Source: Saccopteryx bilineata (Eukaryota > Chordata > Mammalia > Chiroptera > Emballonuridae). From it: 64,000 nucleotides of DNA. Location of the stretch: positions 387,824,558-387,888,557 of the forward strand of contig NC_089490.1 in assembly GCF_036850765.1 (NCBI RefSeq). Reading direction: 5' to 3'. Shown in pieces: positions 22,310-32,965 of the stretch. The notes under the pieces are model-generated. The model saw only the letters and a program-made list of their open reading frames with translations, was not told where the DNA came from and did no database searches. A program made the position numbers and the translations under genes. The stretch's first letter is position 1. The number at the start of each line of letters is the position of its first letter.

Positions 22310-22995
22310 TCTGTCGCTGTAGGCTAGCTCCGCCTCTTCTAGAACTTCCTGTGAGTGCAATCCTCCAGTTGCACACTTGTATCTGACTTCCTCTCCTCAG
22401 TTTAATGTTTCTGAGAATCATCCATGTTGTTGCCTGTATAGGTAGCTCATTACTTTTTTTTTTTTTTTTTTTTGCTGTAGAGTATTCCATCATATTTGTT
22501 AAAAAATAATCTGACCATCTATTCACCTTAGACAAACATTTGGTTGTTTCTAATTTGGGGCTACTATATAATCAAGCTACTGTGAACATTTGAGTACAAG
22601 TCTTTGTGTGGACACATGCTTTCTCCTCTCTTGGGAAAATACCTCGGGGGGAGGGGGCGTAGAATGAATGCACCTTAGTTTAGGTGTATGTTTAACTTAT
22701 AAGAAACTGCCAAGCTGTTTTCTAAGGGGCTTGTATCATGTCACACCTTTGTATGAGTGTTCCAGTTCTTCCACAACTGGCTTAACACTTGGTGTGGTCA
22801 GCTTTTTAATCGTACACACTCTATTGTATAATGTTGACTCGTCGTGGTTTTAATGTGCACTTTACTATTTGGCTAGTGAAGGTGAGCATGTTTTTACATG
22901 CTTATTGTCAGTTTTGAATATCTTCATTTGTGAAATACCTACTCGAATCTTTTGCCCATTTTTTTTTTTGGATTGTCCTTTAATTATTGAGTTAA
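22310..22995 (-). mobile_element. L1 3' fragment, antisense (left part of an inverted L1)
   Basis: The plus strand reads reversed L1 3' sequence: 'atcatccatgttgttgcctg', 'gagtattccatcatatttg', 'taagaaactgccaagctg' and 'tcttttgcccattttt'. It is cut by a T run at 22456-22473. The next L1 part (23005-23205) is in the opposite direction. Confidence 0.88.
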
Positions 22996-23004
22996 AGGAT
23001 TCTT

Positions 23005-23205
23005 AATTTTTGGAAGAAAAGGTAGGCGAATATCTTCACAACCTTGTGGTAGGCAAAGATTTCTTAGATGGAACATTAAAACTAGTAACCATAAAAGGAA
23101 AATGTGATAAATTGGACTTCATCACCCTTTGAGAACTGCTGCTCATCAAAGACACTATCAAGAAAATGAAGAGGAAGCCACAGACTGGAATAAGGAAACC
23201 CCCAT
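23005..23205 (+). mobile_element. L1 ORF2 3'-end fragment, sense (inverted 5' part)
   Basis: 'atcttcacaaccttgtggtaggcaaagatttcttagat', 'gataaattggacttcatc' and 'actatcaagaaaatgaagagg' are L1 ORF2 C-terminal sequence in sense. It directly abuts the antisense L1 part at about 23000, as expected of one insertion with a 5' inversion. Confidence 0.85.
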
Positions 23206-24265
23206 GCATGCATGCAGAATTATACCACAACTACTTTCTGAGCGTTGCTTACGCCAGGCGCTTGCTTGACCCTACGAGGGTCTATGGATCCCGCTCCCAC
23301 CTCAGCCACAGTGCTCCTTGTGAGACGCCCGCCTGATCGGGGCTGGCCCTGTTTAATTGCCAGCCTGCAGGATAAATCCCTTCACCATCCACACGGCCTC
23401 GCGGCTCTGCCCCCTCCCCTTGCTGTCTGCCGGTGCGGGTGGTCACCTCCTCTCGGTCCCTCATGTTTTCCCTAACGTTTTCCCCTAGCACTTCCTTCAC
23501 ACAGGCTATTCCTCTAGAACATTTTCCTGGCTGTTACCCAGCTCTCTCCCCCTCCTGCGCCTGCAGAAGGCACAGACACAAGGAACATTTCCCTGCATGA
23601 GGGACACTTACTTGGACCCCAGAGACACAGTCTGGCTCTGTAGTGGGGGCTTTGGTGAGAGGGAAGGGGTCAGGGCATAGCCTGCATTGTCGGCTTAAGG
23701 GGAGAGATTGCAGTACAATTTTAAACCCCATCCTTTGAGTCAGGGCTAAGTGTAAACTATTGAAGGACAAGTCGGTGCTGGTGCCGATCAGCCGGAGTTG
23801 GACAGTGGTCACAATGCTGCATCCCAGACGCCCCTCCTGGGCTGCACACCCCCCCCCTTTAGCTTTTGGGTGTGAGGAGGGGCTGGGGAGACAACGAGAA
23901 GACTCTGGAGCCCAGAGCAACACTAATTACCAACCAGTGCCAACCAGCATAGGGCAGGATTAGTTCTGGTGTGTATAGCGGGCTCTTGGCTCCATGTCAA
24001 CCTTCTGTTCCTGGCTCATGGTCTCGCTTTTACCCCATTTTCTCCAAAGCCTTTTTATTCTTGTCTTTACGGCAATCGTGTCAAACCATCACCTTTGCAA
24101 CAAGACCACAGATTATGAGAATGTATTCAGGCATTGGTGGCCCAGCTCTGCCCCTTAGACCTGTTGAATCCCTTACCACAATCTCTCTGGGGACACTGTG
24201 CCAATCACTTTTCATATTTATCTCAATGTAATGAGGGGCTATTATAATATTCTTTGTCCACAATC
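23206..24265. other. Unassigned sequence
   Basis: No gene. Words near 23480-23545 ('cacttccttcacacaggctattcctctagaac') may be an L2 remnant, too weak to delimit. Confidence 0.4.
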
Positions 24266-24269
24266 TGCC

Positions 24270-24405
24270 TCTGTCCCTGGACAGCTGACTCTGTGAAGGT
24301 AGCCATCACCCTGCCCTGCCTACTATCATGTTCCTGACGCCGAGGGCTGTGCCCGGCCCACAGAAACTGCTCAGTGAGTGCTTGACCAATAGTGAGGGTA
24401 ATGAA
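24270..24405 (+). mobile_element. L2 3' end fragment
   Basis: 'gctgtgcccggcccacagaaactgctcagtgagtgcttg' at about 24345-24383 follows the L2 3' end ('gcctggcacatagtaggcgctc'). Confidence 0.68.
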
Positions 24406-24434
24406 CAACAACTGGGCAAGACAGACCAAGGACA

Positions 24435-24548
24435 CGCTCCCATTTTCGCAGTCGGGAAACTGAGCCTTCCCGACCTTCCGTGATCTGCTCAGGGTCTCAC
24501 AGCTGGTCAGAGGCAGAGTCGTGAATGAACAGCAGGTTTCCGGGTTTC
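24435..24548 (-). mobile_element. MIR SINE fragment, antisense
   Basis: 'cccattttcgcagtcgggaa' and 'actgagccttcc' at about 24438-24470, then 'cagggtctcacagctggtca', are reversed MIR core. Confidence 0.78.
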
Positions 24549-25545
24549 TATTTTCTGCCCGAGGACGGCCGCCCTCCTCAGTTCTAAGTTGAAGCCCAGT
24601 CATGTGAGTGGTGAATGCTGTAGAAATGTGGAGTGCTGTATAAATAAAAGGCATCATTAAAAATATCTATGGTGATTTTAATCATCCCTAACCACAGTAA
24701 TGAGACAAGGCATTATTCTTAATATGGGCAAAGCCAGCGCTAAAATCCAGATGTTTCCTAGGGGCTGGATAAATTTCACATGAGAATGCTTCTGTTAAAC
24801 GCAGATGATATGCAAAATATATTTATAAAATAAACATAGGGGATGAATTATAACAGTGAAGCGAGCCCATGAGTGCCTACCTACCACCTAAACCCAGAAG
24901 TGCCAGAAGTCCCGTGTGCCCTGCCTGAGCCTGGTTTCTGCCATCCTAGGTTTTCCATGTATCCTCCCCTGCTTCATTTTTTTAGTGGTTTTTCCACATC
25001 CATTACTTTAATATTTCCTCCTCACATATACATCCATTCAGCGAGTGCTTGTCGAGCTTTGCTGCCACGGGTAGAGTTAGAGAGCTCCCCGTTCCAGCCC
25101 TGCCGTTGTTACAAGGGAAGGAAGATGGGTGATTTTGTTTTTCTGCCACCAAAAAAAAAAGAAGAATTCTCCCGGTGGTATGTGCACCCTGCCCCCCACC
25201 GGCTCCTGAAGCCAACCCCCCCCCCCCGCCCCAAAGGCCTCGTTTGCGTTTTGGCCCCCACTGCAGCCCACTGTGAGTTTTTTCCCCACAAAGATATTTG
25301 TGGCTTTGGCAAGGTGGTCGATGCCATTAATAGTGTTCCCTTTGTCTGGAGGTTTCTTTCCCGCTCTGGGCTTCAGTCTGTATGCGGCGGGGCGTGGACC
25401 GGACCGGGCAAAGCAGAACTGGGCTCTCCGGGGGCTTCTTACTCTTGCCGCCTGTTAGCCAGTGGTGCCAGGGGCTGCTGGGGCCATGGCACTGGGAGGG
25501 CCGTGGTCAGAGGGCAGGGGCGCCAGGCCGAGGACTTGTGGTAGA
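24549..25545. other. Unassigned sequence; AT-rich unique block at 24640-24860
   Basis: The AT-rich block contains 'atcattaaaaatatc', 'ttttaatcatccc' and 'aaatatatttataaaataaac' and no repeat words, so it may be conserved non-coding DNA. Beyond it a 223-codon frame (24873-25544), the longest in the window, runs through A- and C-rich low-complexity DNA with no recognisable domain; I do not treat it as a gene. Confidence 0.4.
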
Positions 25546-25549
25546 GGGT

Positions 25550-25695
25550 TGTGGACACTGGCTATTTAATATCTGCATGACCTTGGGCAAGTCACTGAAC
25601 TCCTTATGTTCCCTGTCGGCAAGGTGGGTTCAACCATAGTGCCCCCTGGCTGGGCCGCATTGGGAGTTAAATATCTGGAAGTGCTCGGCTCGGTG
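25550..25695 (+). mobile_element. MIR SINE fragment
   Basis: 'ctgcatgaccttgggcaagt' at about 25573-25592 and 'cactgaactccttatgttccctgtc' are MIR core. Confidence 0.85.
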
Positions 25696-25789
25696 GGTGG
25701 GGAGGCAGCCCCTGTCTAGTTAACTGCTTTGATCAGGGAGACAGGGCACTAATGGGTGCCATCCACAGGCCTTCACTGCGTTTGACACT

Positions 25790-25920
25790 GAGCTCTGCAG
25801 ACCTTTGCACGGCCACCAGGCTCAGGGTTATGTCCCCATATGACAGATGAGCAGGCTGAGGCTCGGAGAGGTTGGGATTTGCTTGTGGTCTCTCACTGGT
25901 GAACTGGTGCTTCCTTTCTG
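25790..25920 (-). mobile_element. MIR SINE fragment, antisense
   Basis: 'atgacagatgagcaggctga' and 'ggctcggagaggttggga' at about 25839-25876 are reversed MIR core. Confidence 0.8.
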
Positions 25921-25951
25921 GTCCGTGGGCTGCTCACCCAGCCCTGGTCAC

Positions 25952-25999
25952 GGGGAGGGGGGAGGGGACCTTCAGGGGCTGGGGTGGGGGGAGACAGGG
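25952..25999 (+). other. G-quadruplex-prone G runs
   Basis: Six runs of four to six G fall within 48 bases, separated by one to nine bases. The pattern satisfies the usual G4 rule; folding is not shown. Confidence 0.55.
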
Positions 26000-26058
26000 A
26001 AAGAGGCTCTGTGGTTCTGGGCTTTAGATCTGGCACTTGGTTGGCTCAGGGTGAATTT

Positions 26059-26446
26059 TTTTTTGTTTTGTTTTGTTTTTTTTCATTTTTCTGAAGCTGG
26101 AAACAGGGAGAGACAGTCAGACTCCCGCATGCGCCCGACCGGGATCCACCTGGCACGCCCACCAGGGGCGACGCTCTGCCCACCAGGGGGCGATGCTCTG
26201 CCCATCCTGGGCGTCGCCATGTTGCGACCAGAGCCACTCTAGCGCCTAAGGCAGAGGCCACAGAGCCATCCCCAGCGCCCGGGCCATCTTTGCTCCAATG
26301 GAGCCTTGGCTGCAGGAGGTGAAGAGAGAGACAGAGAGGAAAGCGAAGCAAATGGGCGCTTCTCCTGTGTGACCTGGCCGGGAAACGAACCCGGGTCCTC
26401 TGCACGCTAGGCCGACGCTCTACCGCTGAGCCAACCAGCCAGGGCC
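26059..26446 (-). mobile_element. Full-length long tRNA-derived bat SINE, antisense
   Basis: The minus strand begins at 26446 with 'ggccctggctggttggctca', has the Pol III B box 'ggttcgtttcc' (complement near 26385-26396), a body with 'gctccattggagcaaagatgg' and 'gccctggctc'-type sequence, and ends with an A/C tail (T/G on plus at 26059-26090). Target duplications 'tcagggtgaattt' (26046-26058) and 'tcagggtgaaatt' (26448-26460) bound it. Its body carries a duplicated 'cccaccagggg' segment with a CTCF-like word at 26180-26192. Overlapping 119- and 131-codon frames are translations of the SINE. Confidence 0.94.
26180..26192 (+). promoter_or_regulatory. CTCF-like core motif inside the SINE
   Basis: CCACCAGGGGGCG equals the core of the vertebrate CTCF consensus, and its flanks also fit loosely. 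A shorter near copy precedes it at about 26157-26170. Occupancy is not shown. Confidence 0.5.
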
Positions 26447-26460
26447 TTCAGGGTGAAATT

Positions 26461-26850
26461 TGATGATATCCCCAGAGTCTCTAGTTGTCGATTTTGTGGC
26501 GCCTGTTACTTCCTGGGACAATGGTTAGCGCCCTCCTCCCCTGGGCGCCCCGGTGGGTGGAGGTTACATAGGGATCTGGGATGGAGTCAAAGCTGTGGTC
26601 ACATCTCCATTAACTGTCCATAGATTGTCCACTTATATTTTTAACCCTTGCTCCATTTCCCTCCATTACTATTTGGGACAACCTTAGGAATGTAGTAACC
26701 CATTTTTACTATTCAAAAGCAGGGCCTGTTTAGGAAGGTGTATCTGCCACTTATGAAGGTGGGAACAAGACGGGGGGGGGGTGTCCAACAAAGGTAGAAT
26801 GGATTCTAAAGCTAAACAAATTGGGGCAGAAATTTCAACCCTTGATAAAT
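26461..26850. other. Unassigned sequence
   Basis: No gene or repeat words. A G run lies at 26772-26780. Confidence 0.45.
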
Positions 26851-26854
26851 AGTG

Positions 26855-27030
26855 GCATCGGCAGCCGTTTCTGAGTGCTGTGTGTTAAGCTAATATTACC
26901 TGCGCTGACTCACCTCATTCTCACATCAGCCCTGTGGCATACTGTCAGGATTTCCATTTTACAGAGAAGGAAACTGAAGCTCAGAAAGCAGAATTAGCTC
27001 TCGCACAGTTGGGATTCAAGGCCAGCCCTG
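26855..27030 (-). mobile_element. MIR SINE fragment, antisense
   Basis: 'tgtgttaagctaatattacc', 'ctcattctcacatcagccct' and 'ccattttacagagaaggaaa' (26956-26975) are reversed MIR from tail to core. Confidence 0.9.
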
Positions 27031-27134
27031 TTGGATTCCAGAACCTGGAATTAGACCCCCTTTCCTACCTGCAGTTTGAGTCTTTCCACTGGCTGCTGGG
27101 GTGAGTTCTCATCCTCTTAGCACAGGAAGGCAGG

Positions 27135-27325
27135 ATGAGGGACGCAGTGGCTGAGAGGGTAGAAGCCAGACTATCTGGCTTTCTTACCTTCCTTGTACCT
27201 CAGTTTTCTCCTCTGTAAAATGGAAACAATAACCTGACCTCTTATGAGAGTTAAAGGATATAAAACATTTAGTACCTGGCCAGGTTCTAAGCAAACACTG
27301 ACTAGATATTGGCAGTTATGAATAT
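27135..27325 (+). mobile_element. MIR SINE fragment, nearly complete
   Basis: 'gtacctcagttttctcctct' and 'gtaaaatggaaacaataacc' (27196-27236) with a tail 'agtacctggccaggttctaagcaaac' show most of MIR. Confidence 0.9.
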
Positions 27326-28634
27326 CACCTCTGTACAGACAAAATCCAGGGATCAGATTGCCCCCACCACCACCACCCCAGCTAATTTAGGATGCTGAAT
27401 GCCAGTTGCCCACTCTTTACTGAGACCAGTCTGTGGAGTTCTCAGAAGTCTCCCAGGCTCACCACAGTCGCCCTTATCATGCTGTGTGTCTGCCTCAAGG
27501 CCCCTGATTAGAGCACAAGGCACACGTGGTCACACTGTGGACGTACTAGGAGCCTGGCCAAGGTCGGGGTCCATTTCAGCTCCTCTGTCTGCCAGAGACG
27601 TGATCTTTAATGATCTCCCATTTTTGCAGACGAAGAGAAGGTTGAAAACCAGGGTGTACCTAGAAACTGGCTGGGTGCACCTCTTCATATCCCTTCTCCT
27701 CTGTAAGCAGTGTGGCAGGTAGATGCTCTCAGAGGGCTGGGAGCCAGGAAGCAGCCTACACCCCAAGACCCCTGCTCCCCAGACAGCGTGACTATTAGCC
27801 TGTCCGTCTGTGCAGTCTCAGCGGCTCTTGTGGCAGTCAGCACTGTTCCGTGGAACTTTCCATGAGGACCAAAATGTTCTACGTGTGTGCTGTCCAGTGT
27901 GAGAGCTCCTTGTCATACCGAACACGGGAAGTGTGAGGGACTTGCTGCAAAGGGACATGCTTTATAAAAGCAGGTAGCACCTCACGGGTGGATTTGTTTC
28001 TGTTGTCCCTGGAAAAGCTGGCCGGGATTCAGGAGGTCACTAATCCCACCGCTCCAGGGAGAGGAGAGAGAAAAGCGAAAGGAGAAACCCACGCATCTGG
28101 GCACCATTGCCTTTCTGCAAACAGCGCTGTGCAGGGCGTCTGGGCACGGCGTGGGGAGCAAACCACAGGGAGCACTGCAGTCACACCTGGTGGGGGGTTT
28201 CTCCCCCCTTCCTGTTAAAGCCACGCGTGGCCTCCAGAGAGAGAAGAGAACAGCAAAGGCAGAAAAACGTGCTGATTTTCCCTGTGCAGCAGCCACCTTA
28301 CAATAACACCCTCATGTCAGTCACTGGTTTCATTCACCCGGGGAGAAGAGCGTTGCATGAATTCATCAATGAGTTCTTTTCACAGTTTACGAATGTTTAC
28401 ACAGACAGAGCTGGGATCACTGGAGAAGCTGAGGTTCTCACTTCCCACCAGAAATAAGTCACAGGTGGGGAAATTAGACAGCCAACCAGTGTCAAATCTT
28501 GTAGGGCTGTTCCTACCTTTAGCCGACTACAGGATTAAGTTGTCCAGTTTGGAGCTTTTTGGAAGGAAAATAGCTCTATTGGCTTTTATTTCTGCTATGA
28601 AAAAAAAAAAAAAAAGCTGCCCATGATTTGTCTG
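27326..28634. other. Unassigned unique sequence
   Basis: No gene or repeat recognised. An A run lies at 28600-28615. Frames up to 116 codons have no recognisable product. Confidence 0.45.
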
Positions 28635-28637
28635 TTC

Positions 28638-28765
28638 CTTTGTGAATTTGCTGTGTGGCCTGATACAAGTTACTTAACCTCTCTGAGCCTCAGCCTCCTC
28701 ATCTGACAAAGTCGGGCAATGACACCTTGCAGGAGACTTGCAGGGATTCAGTGAGATGAAACATG
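28638..28765 (+). mobile_element. MIR SINE fragment
   Basis: 'acaagttacttaacctctct' and 'gagcctcagcctcctcatct' at 28665-28704 are MIR core. Confidence 0.9.
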
Positions 28766-29595
28766 GGACTGGCCTTGAGGAGGCTTCAAGACTTGTGATG
28801 CCGATCCAGGAGCGAGCCAAGGGTGGGCCGAGTGCCACGACCCCAGAATTATGGTATTTGTGGAATGAAAAGGAAAGAATATATCAGATAGGTAGGAAAT
28901 GGGTCTTTATTTTCATAGTCTGTCAGCAGCATACCACAAGCACTGGAAAAGGAAAAACAGTAATAGTTCATGTTCAGAATGTTGTCCTGCCCGCCCCCTC
29001 CTAGTCCTTGTCTGTGTGGGACTGTGCAGCTTGCACGGAGCTGAAAGACCCCTTCCAGAGCCCTCAGCCCACCCCCGTGCCTCGTTAAGGTCCTTTGGGG
29101 ACCTGGGGGGTGCTGGTTAGTACACTGGGGAGCAGCATCTCTTGGAGTTTCCTGGGCTCTCAGGTGGACACCCATTATGTGGTTGACCTTATCCTTTCCC
29201 TAAATCCAAGACCTCAGACATCATGGCCTCAAATCCTTCGGTCGGTCGTGCAGGCAGCAACCTCACCGCTGGGCTCTCAGGGGCCCAGGAGGCACCTGGC
29301 TTCTAGAAGTGCATGCGTTCACGTCTATGGTAGCTCTGAGCTGTCCCCGTGAGCTGTTGGGCAGTAGGCCTAAGGGGGACTCCTTCCTCCCTTCCCTGTC
29401 TCCCCTTTCACCGCTGAGCCATTCACAAGTCAGTGCCAGCGGAGAAGAAGCCCTGGGCTTGGCACAGTGCCGTGGCCACTCCAGCGGGTCTAGGGTGTGA
29501 GCAGTGGGGCCCACCTCATCTGGCCCCTGCTTCTCCCACCTTTGCAGGGAAAGAGGAGGTCGGCCTGAAATGCATCTGTAATACTTTCCATTCAG
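28766..29595. other. Unassigned sequence
   Basis: No gene or clear repeat. GC-rich from 28985 on. Confidence 0.45.
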
Positions 29596-29725
29596 ACTTT
29601 TGAACTAATTAGCCTACGTGTTTAATTAATAATGGGCACGTTGGGTCCCCCAAAGAGGTTGGAATGCTTCCATCCGGACCCCCAGTGCGGGGAGGTTGGA
29701 GACTTGCCAGTAATTAAGGAGCTGG
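29596..29725. promoter_or_regulatory. Candidate homeodomain-site cluster
   Basis: Three TAATTA hexamers (29606-29611, 29623-29628, 29711-29716) and an extended TTTAATTAATAATG word lie in repeat-free DNA. Enhancer activity is inferred from clustering only. Confidence 0.35.
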
Positions 29726-29985
29726 CGGGGGCGCCTTTCCCGTCTGAATAGTGGCTGCCTGTGCTGCCACCAGCACCACCTCCTCGTGGGCACCGAGGGG
29801 TGTGCCCTCTCCTGTGGGCCATCTCCTTCCCCTGTTCCCACTGCCTCCCCCGACACGGGAGAGCCAGGCACCAGGGCCTGGGCGTCTCTCTGGAAAGGGG
29901 CAGGCTCTGGCAGCAGTGTGCAGGGTGTGGCGCTGCTGGGGGCAGGGTCATTGTCAGGGCCGGCAGTCTGGCCCGAGGCACAGGG
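29726..29985. other. Unassigned GC-rich sequence
   Basis: Several overlapping frames on both strands (110-127 codons) reflect the scarcity of stop codons in GC-rich DNA; none is recognisable. Confidence 0.45.
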
Positions 29986-29987
29986 CA

Positions 29988-30090
29988 CCTTTGGTCCTCA
30001 GCTGTGCAGCCTTGGGCAAGTCATTTAACCGGGGAGCTTCACTCAGTCTGGGACAGCACCTGCATCAATGGGCTGTGTTTCAGCTGTCAG
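29988..30090 (+). mobile_element. MIR SINE fragment
   Basis: 'gtgcagccttgggcaagtca' and 'tttaacc' at about 30005-30031. Confidence 0.78.
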
Positions 30091-30099
30091 TGAGGGGAA

Positions 30100-30620
30100 G
30101 GCGTTTTATTCATTCATTCAAAAATATGTATTGAGAACTCACAATGTGCTGCAGACACTCTTCTGGGAGCAGGAGGTAGGAGACAGAGGTTCTCCCTTGT
30201 GGACCTTTAAACTCTAGTGTGGTGGGACAGATAACTAAATATATAGTAAATACCAATTGATTTATATCTTATGTAAAGTATTGTGTATTTAATTGTATGA
30301 ATATAATTATATATTTGTTATTAGCTCATATGTTATATATAAACGCCTGTATATTTAAGGCAGTTAGACATTCAATGAGCAATGATGAGGGAAGCTAATA
30401 GGTCAGGGGCCTCTCAGGGTGACCTTTCAGCAGAGACCTGAGGAAGTAAGGGGACAAGCCCGGGGTATCTGTGACAAAGAGAACTTTGGGCAGAGGGAAT
30501 AACAGGCATCCAGGGCTTGGAACAGTGGGGGGCTGGTGAGCCCCAAGACTGGAGGTGGAGTGCTGGGGGCTGAGTGAAGGAGGTGGGGAGGCGGGGAGGG
30601 GTCTCCGCGTGGGGGCCGTG
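30100..30620 (-). mobile_element. L2 LINE 3' region, antisense
   Basis: 'attcattcattcaaaaatat' and 'gtattgagaactcacaatgtgctg' (30108-30152) open the reversed L2, followed by an AT-rich internal part (30230-30360), 'cagcagagacctgaggaagt' and 'gcagagggaataacaggc'. Confidence 0.85.
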
Positions 30621-30695
30621 GGCCCCGTGAGGACAGTGGGGTGTGTCTTGCTGACTGCTTGGCACGGAGTAGGTGCCGCCTAAGTGCTTTCAGTC
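30620..30695 (+). mobile_element. L2 3' end fragment, sense
   Basis: 'gactgcttggcacggagtag' and 'gtgccgcctaagtgc' resemble the L2 3' terminus. It lies between two antisense L2 copies. Confidence 0.55.
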
Positions 30696-31060
30696 ACTCG
30701 TTCAGGTTCATCAGCACTTCCTCAGTGACGGACCCGGAGCAGGGCGTGCGGGCGCGGGGGTGGCGGCCCAGGGCCTGCCTGGGGGGCTCACAGCCTGCTC
30801 TGGGCCACCAAGCACGTCCTCTCCAGCTGTGTGTGGGTGACGTGGAAACACTGAGGTCCCCCTGCTCCTCTGAGCCCTTTCAGTGGTGGCCGAGGACCAA
30901 GGAAGGAGGCTTCCCAGGCGAGGTGATGACTCCACTGGCTCTGGGAAGGTGGAGGGACCTCCAGCCGGGAAGGAGGCGCCAGGTGGGGGACGCAGATGAG
31001 TGAAGGTGCCAAGGCCGAGAGGTCTGAGAGAGGGTGGCCGTGGGAAAGGGAGGTCTTGCA
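30696..31060 (-). mobile_element. Probable L2 fragment, antisense
   Basis: 'cagtcactcgttcaggttca' at 30690-30709, 'ggggctcacagcctgct' and a late 'ggtgccaaggccgagaggtctgag' fit the reversed L2 order but are strongly diverged and GC-rich. Confidence 0.5.
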
Positions 31061-31124
31061 GTGTGGCTGCAGGTCCAGGGTTTGCAGGGGGATTAGGAAG
31101 TCATGAGAGCAAGGTCAGGAATGG

Positions 31125-31185
31125 GAATAACTCCAGCAGGTCCTATTGTGTGACCCTAGGTCAGGCTGTCCCAGGAGAGACAGGG
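31125..31185 (+). mobile_element. MIR core scrap
   Basis: 'ctattgtgtgaccctaggtc' at about 31143-31162 is a short MIR core. Confidence 0.5.
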
Positions 31186-31640
31186 TTCCTGTGCAGTGAT
31201 TTGTTAAGAATCTGCTCCCAGGGGGGACTGGTGAGGGAGTGGGCAGGATGGGAAGGGAAGGGGATCCCCCAGCACAGTCCTGCAGAGGGTGGATTCAGCT
31301 CAACCCCACAGGGGAGCTCAGAGTTTGTCCTTAGCTGGGCCTTCCTATGTCTACATCTGTCAGTCATTGGCTCAGGGCCACCGGGCAGGGAGGTGATGTC
31401 TCTGAACACTTCCAACTCTGCTGGGAGGCAGAGCAGCTCCAGGGGTCCAAGGACCATCTGTTGAGGAAGAGTCACAGGTACAGGTGTCAGAAGTAAAGGC
31501 ACAGGAGACAGGTGCCTGCCACATCTGCAGGAGGTGGGGGAATGGGCACAGTTGAGATAACTCGCCAAACCATTTTGCCAGGGACCAAGGGGCTTCCTGG
31601 GACGTGGTACCAGGATGATAGGTCGCCTGGAGCACCAGCA
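31186..31640. other. Unassigned sequence
   Basis: No gene or repeat. The complementary words 'ctgctgggaggcagagcagc' near 31418-31437 could form a small hairpin. Confidence 0.45.
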
Positions 31641-31644
31641 GTGT

Positions 31645-31735
31645 TCCCTACTATGGCTGGGCTTCCTTGAGCCTTAGTTTCCTCTTCCATAAAATGGGGA
31701 TTGAAGTAGTGCCAACTATGTGAGGGCGTAAGTGG
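31645..31735 (+). mobile_element. MIR SINE fragment
   Basis: 'gagccttagtttcctcttcc' and 'ataaaatggggattgaagtag' at 31669-31709. Confidence 0.85.
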
Positions 31736-32365
31736 ATTCATCACAAATAACCCAAGGAGAGCCATTGCTGACCTTGAAGCCACTTGAAGAATGTTTGTTC
31801 TCTAAGCCTCTCTGCCACTTGCTGGGCACAAAAGATGAGAGCTGACATTTCCAAAAGCAGGGGTTTTCTTCATCTCTCACCACACCACCCTTCCATCTCC
31901 TCCCCAACCATTTGACAACTGCCCGTGAACTGAGGCCCCGAAGAGGTAGAGGCTGTGTCTTTAAGTGTTCTGAACAGCACTGAAATGTTATGACAGTGCA
32001 TCTCACAAGGGATGCAGTTTCCACGGCAACCCCACACTAAGATAAGCAAGCCGCCTGTATTTTTTTCTGAAAGGTTCAGCAACAGGGGGGGAATTAGGTG
32101 ATCTGTCAGTGGGTGGGACTTGAAAACAAGAGCCATGTCCATTAATCCCTGGTCTGACTGCGTTACCTGGGACTGATCACGCACTGTTAGAGGAAGTAGA
32201 AACAGGGCTCCTTCTTCCTGCACCCCATCTTCTGGACTCATGGCCAGGAGAAAAAGAAAGAGCCACGGTGAAGTTTTGTTTGAGAAATTACAGCTCTTAA
32301 GACTCTACCAGTTACACCCTCGTCGAGTGTTTCCTAGTATCTAGTATCTGGGGAGTTAAAGCCCA
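31736..32365. other. Unassigned sequence
   Basis: No gene or repeat recognised; minus-strand frames of 102 and 123 codons have no recognisable domain. Confidence 0.45.
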
Positions 32366-32367
32366 AG

Positions 32368-32625
32368 TAGCCAGGGGCTTTGCACTCAGATACAGGTTCA
32401 AATTATGGCTTTTCAAGTGGCTGAGATATCGAACAAGCTGTTAACCTGTTGTAGCTTCACTTTCTTCCTCTGTAAAATGGGATAGTGATGATAGTACCTG
32501 TGTCATGGTATAGTGCAAGGATTTAATGAGAGAATGAAAATATGTAATAATGCTCAGCACAGTGCCTGGTACACAGAAGGTGCTTAATAAATGCTAGTTA
32601 CTAACATTTATTATTATTAAATGAA
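32368..32625 (+). mobile_element. MIR SINE, nearly full length
   Basis: All parts are present: 'ggctttgcactcagatacag', 'cttcactttcttcctctgtaa', 'gataatagtacctgtg'-like centre, 'gcacagtgcctggtacacag' and 'aaggtgcttaataaatgctag' (32560-32598). It is the best MIR copy in the window. Confidence 0.93.
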
Positions 32626-32689
32626 TCATTGGAGGGAAATGGGGCCACTTTTGGTTGAGGCGTGAACGAGAGGTCATAACTGGCTTGGG

Positions 32690-32965
32690 ACAGAAACTGG
32701 TCTTATCTAAGCCCACCACCTAAGAGCTGCTGCCGTATCTGCCGTTGGAACCCTCCCAGGGTCTTCCCATCGTGCCCAAGTCAGATTCAGACTCCTCACC
32801 GTGGCCTGGTTCCCGCCAACCTCATTTTCATTAGCCTCCCCGTTGCTTACTCTACTCACCACACTGGCCTCCCTGGGTTCCTTCAACACACCAGCTGCTT
32901 CTCTGCCGAGACCATGCTTTCCTCACGGGTCTACTCCAGTGAGAAGTGTGACATCGCCTGGTCCC
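32690..32965 (+). mobile_element. L2 fragment, sense
   Basis: 'cagattcagactcctcaccgtggcctgg', 'cctccccgttgcttactctactcacc' and 'acactggcctccctgggttccttcaacacacc' follow the L2 3' ORF/UTR region in sense. Confidence 0.68.

Noticed and set aside
24873..25544. 223-codon plus-strand open frame, the longest in the window
   Set aside because: It runs through A-rich, C-rich and other low-complexity DNA, has no recognisable domain and no sign of promoter or splicing.
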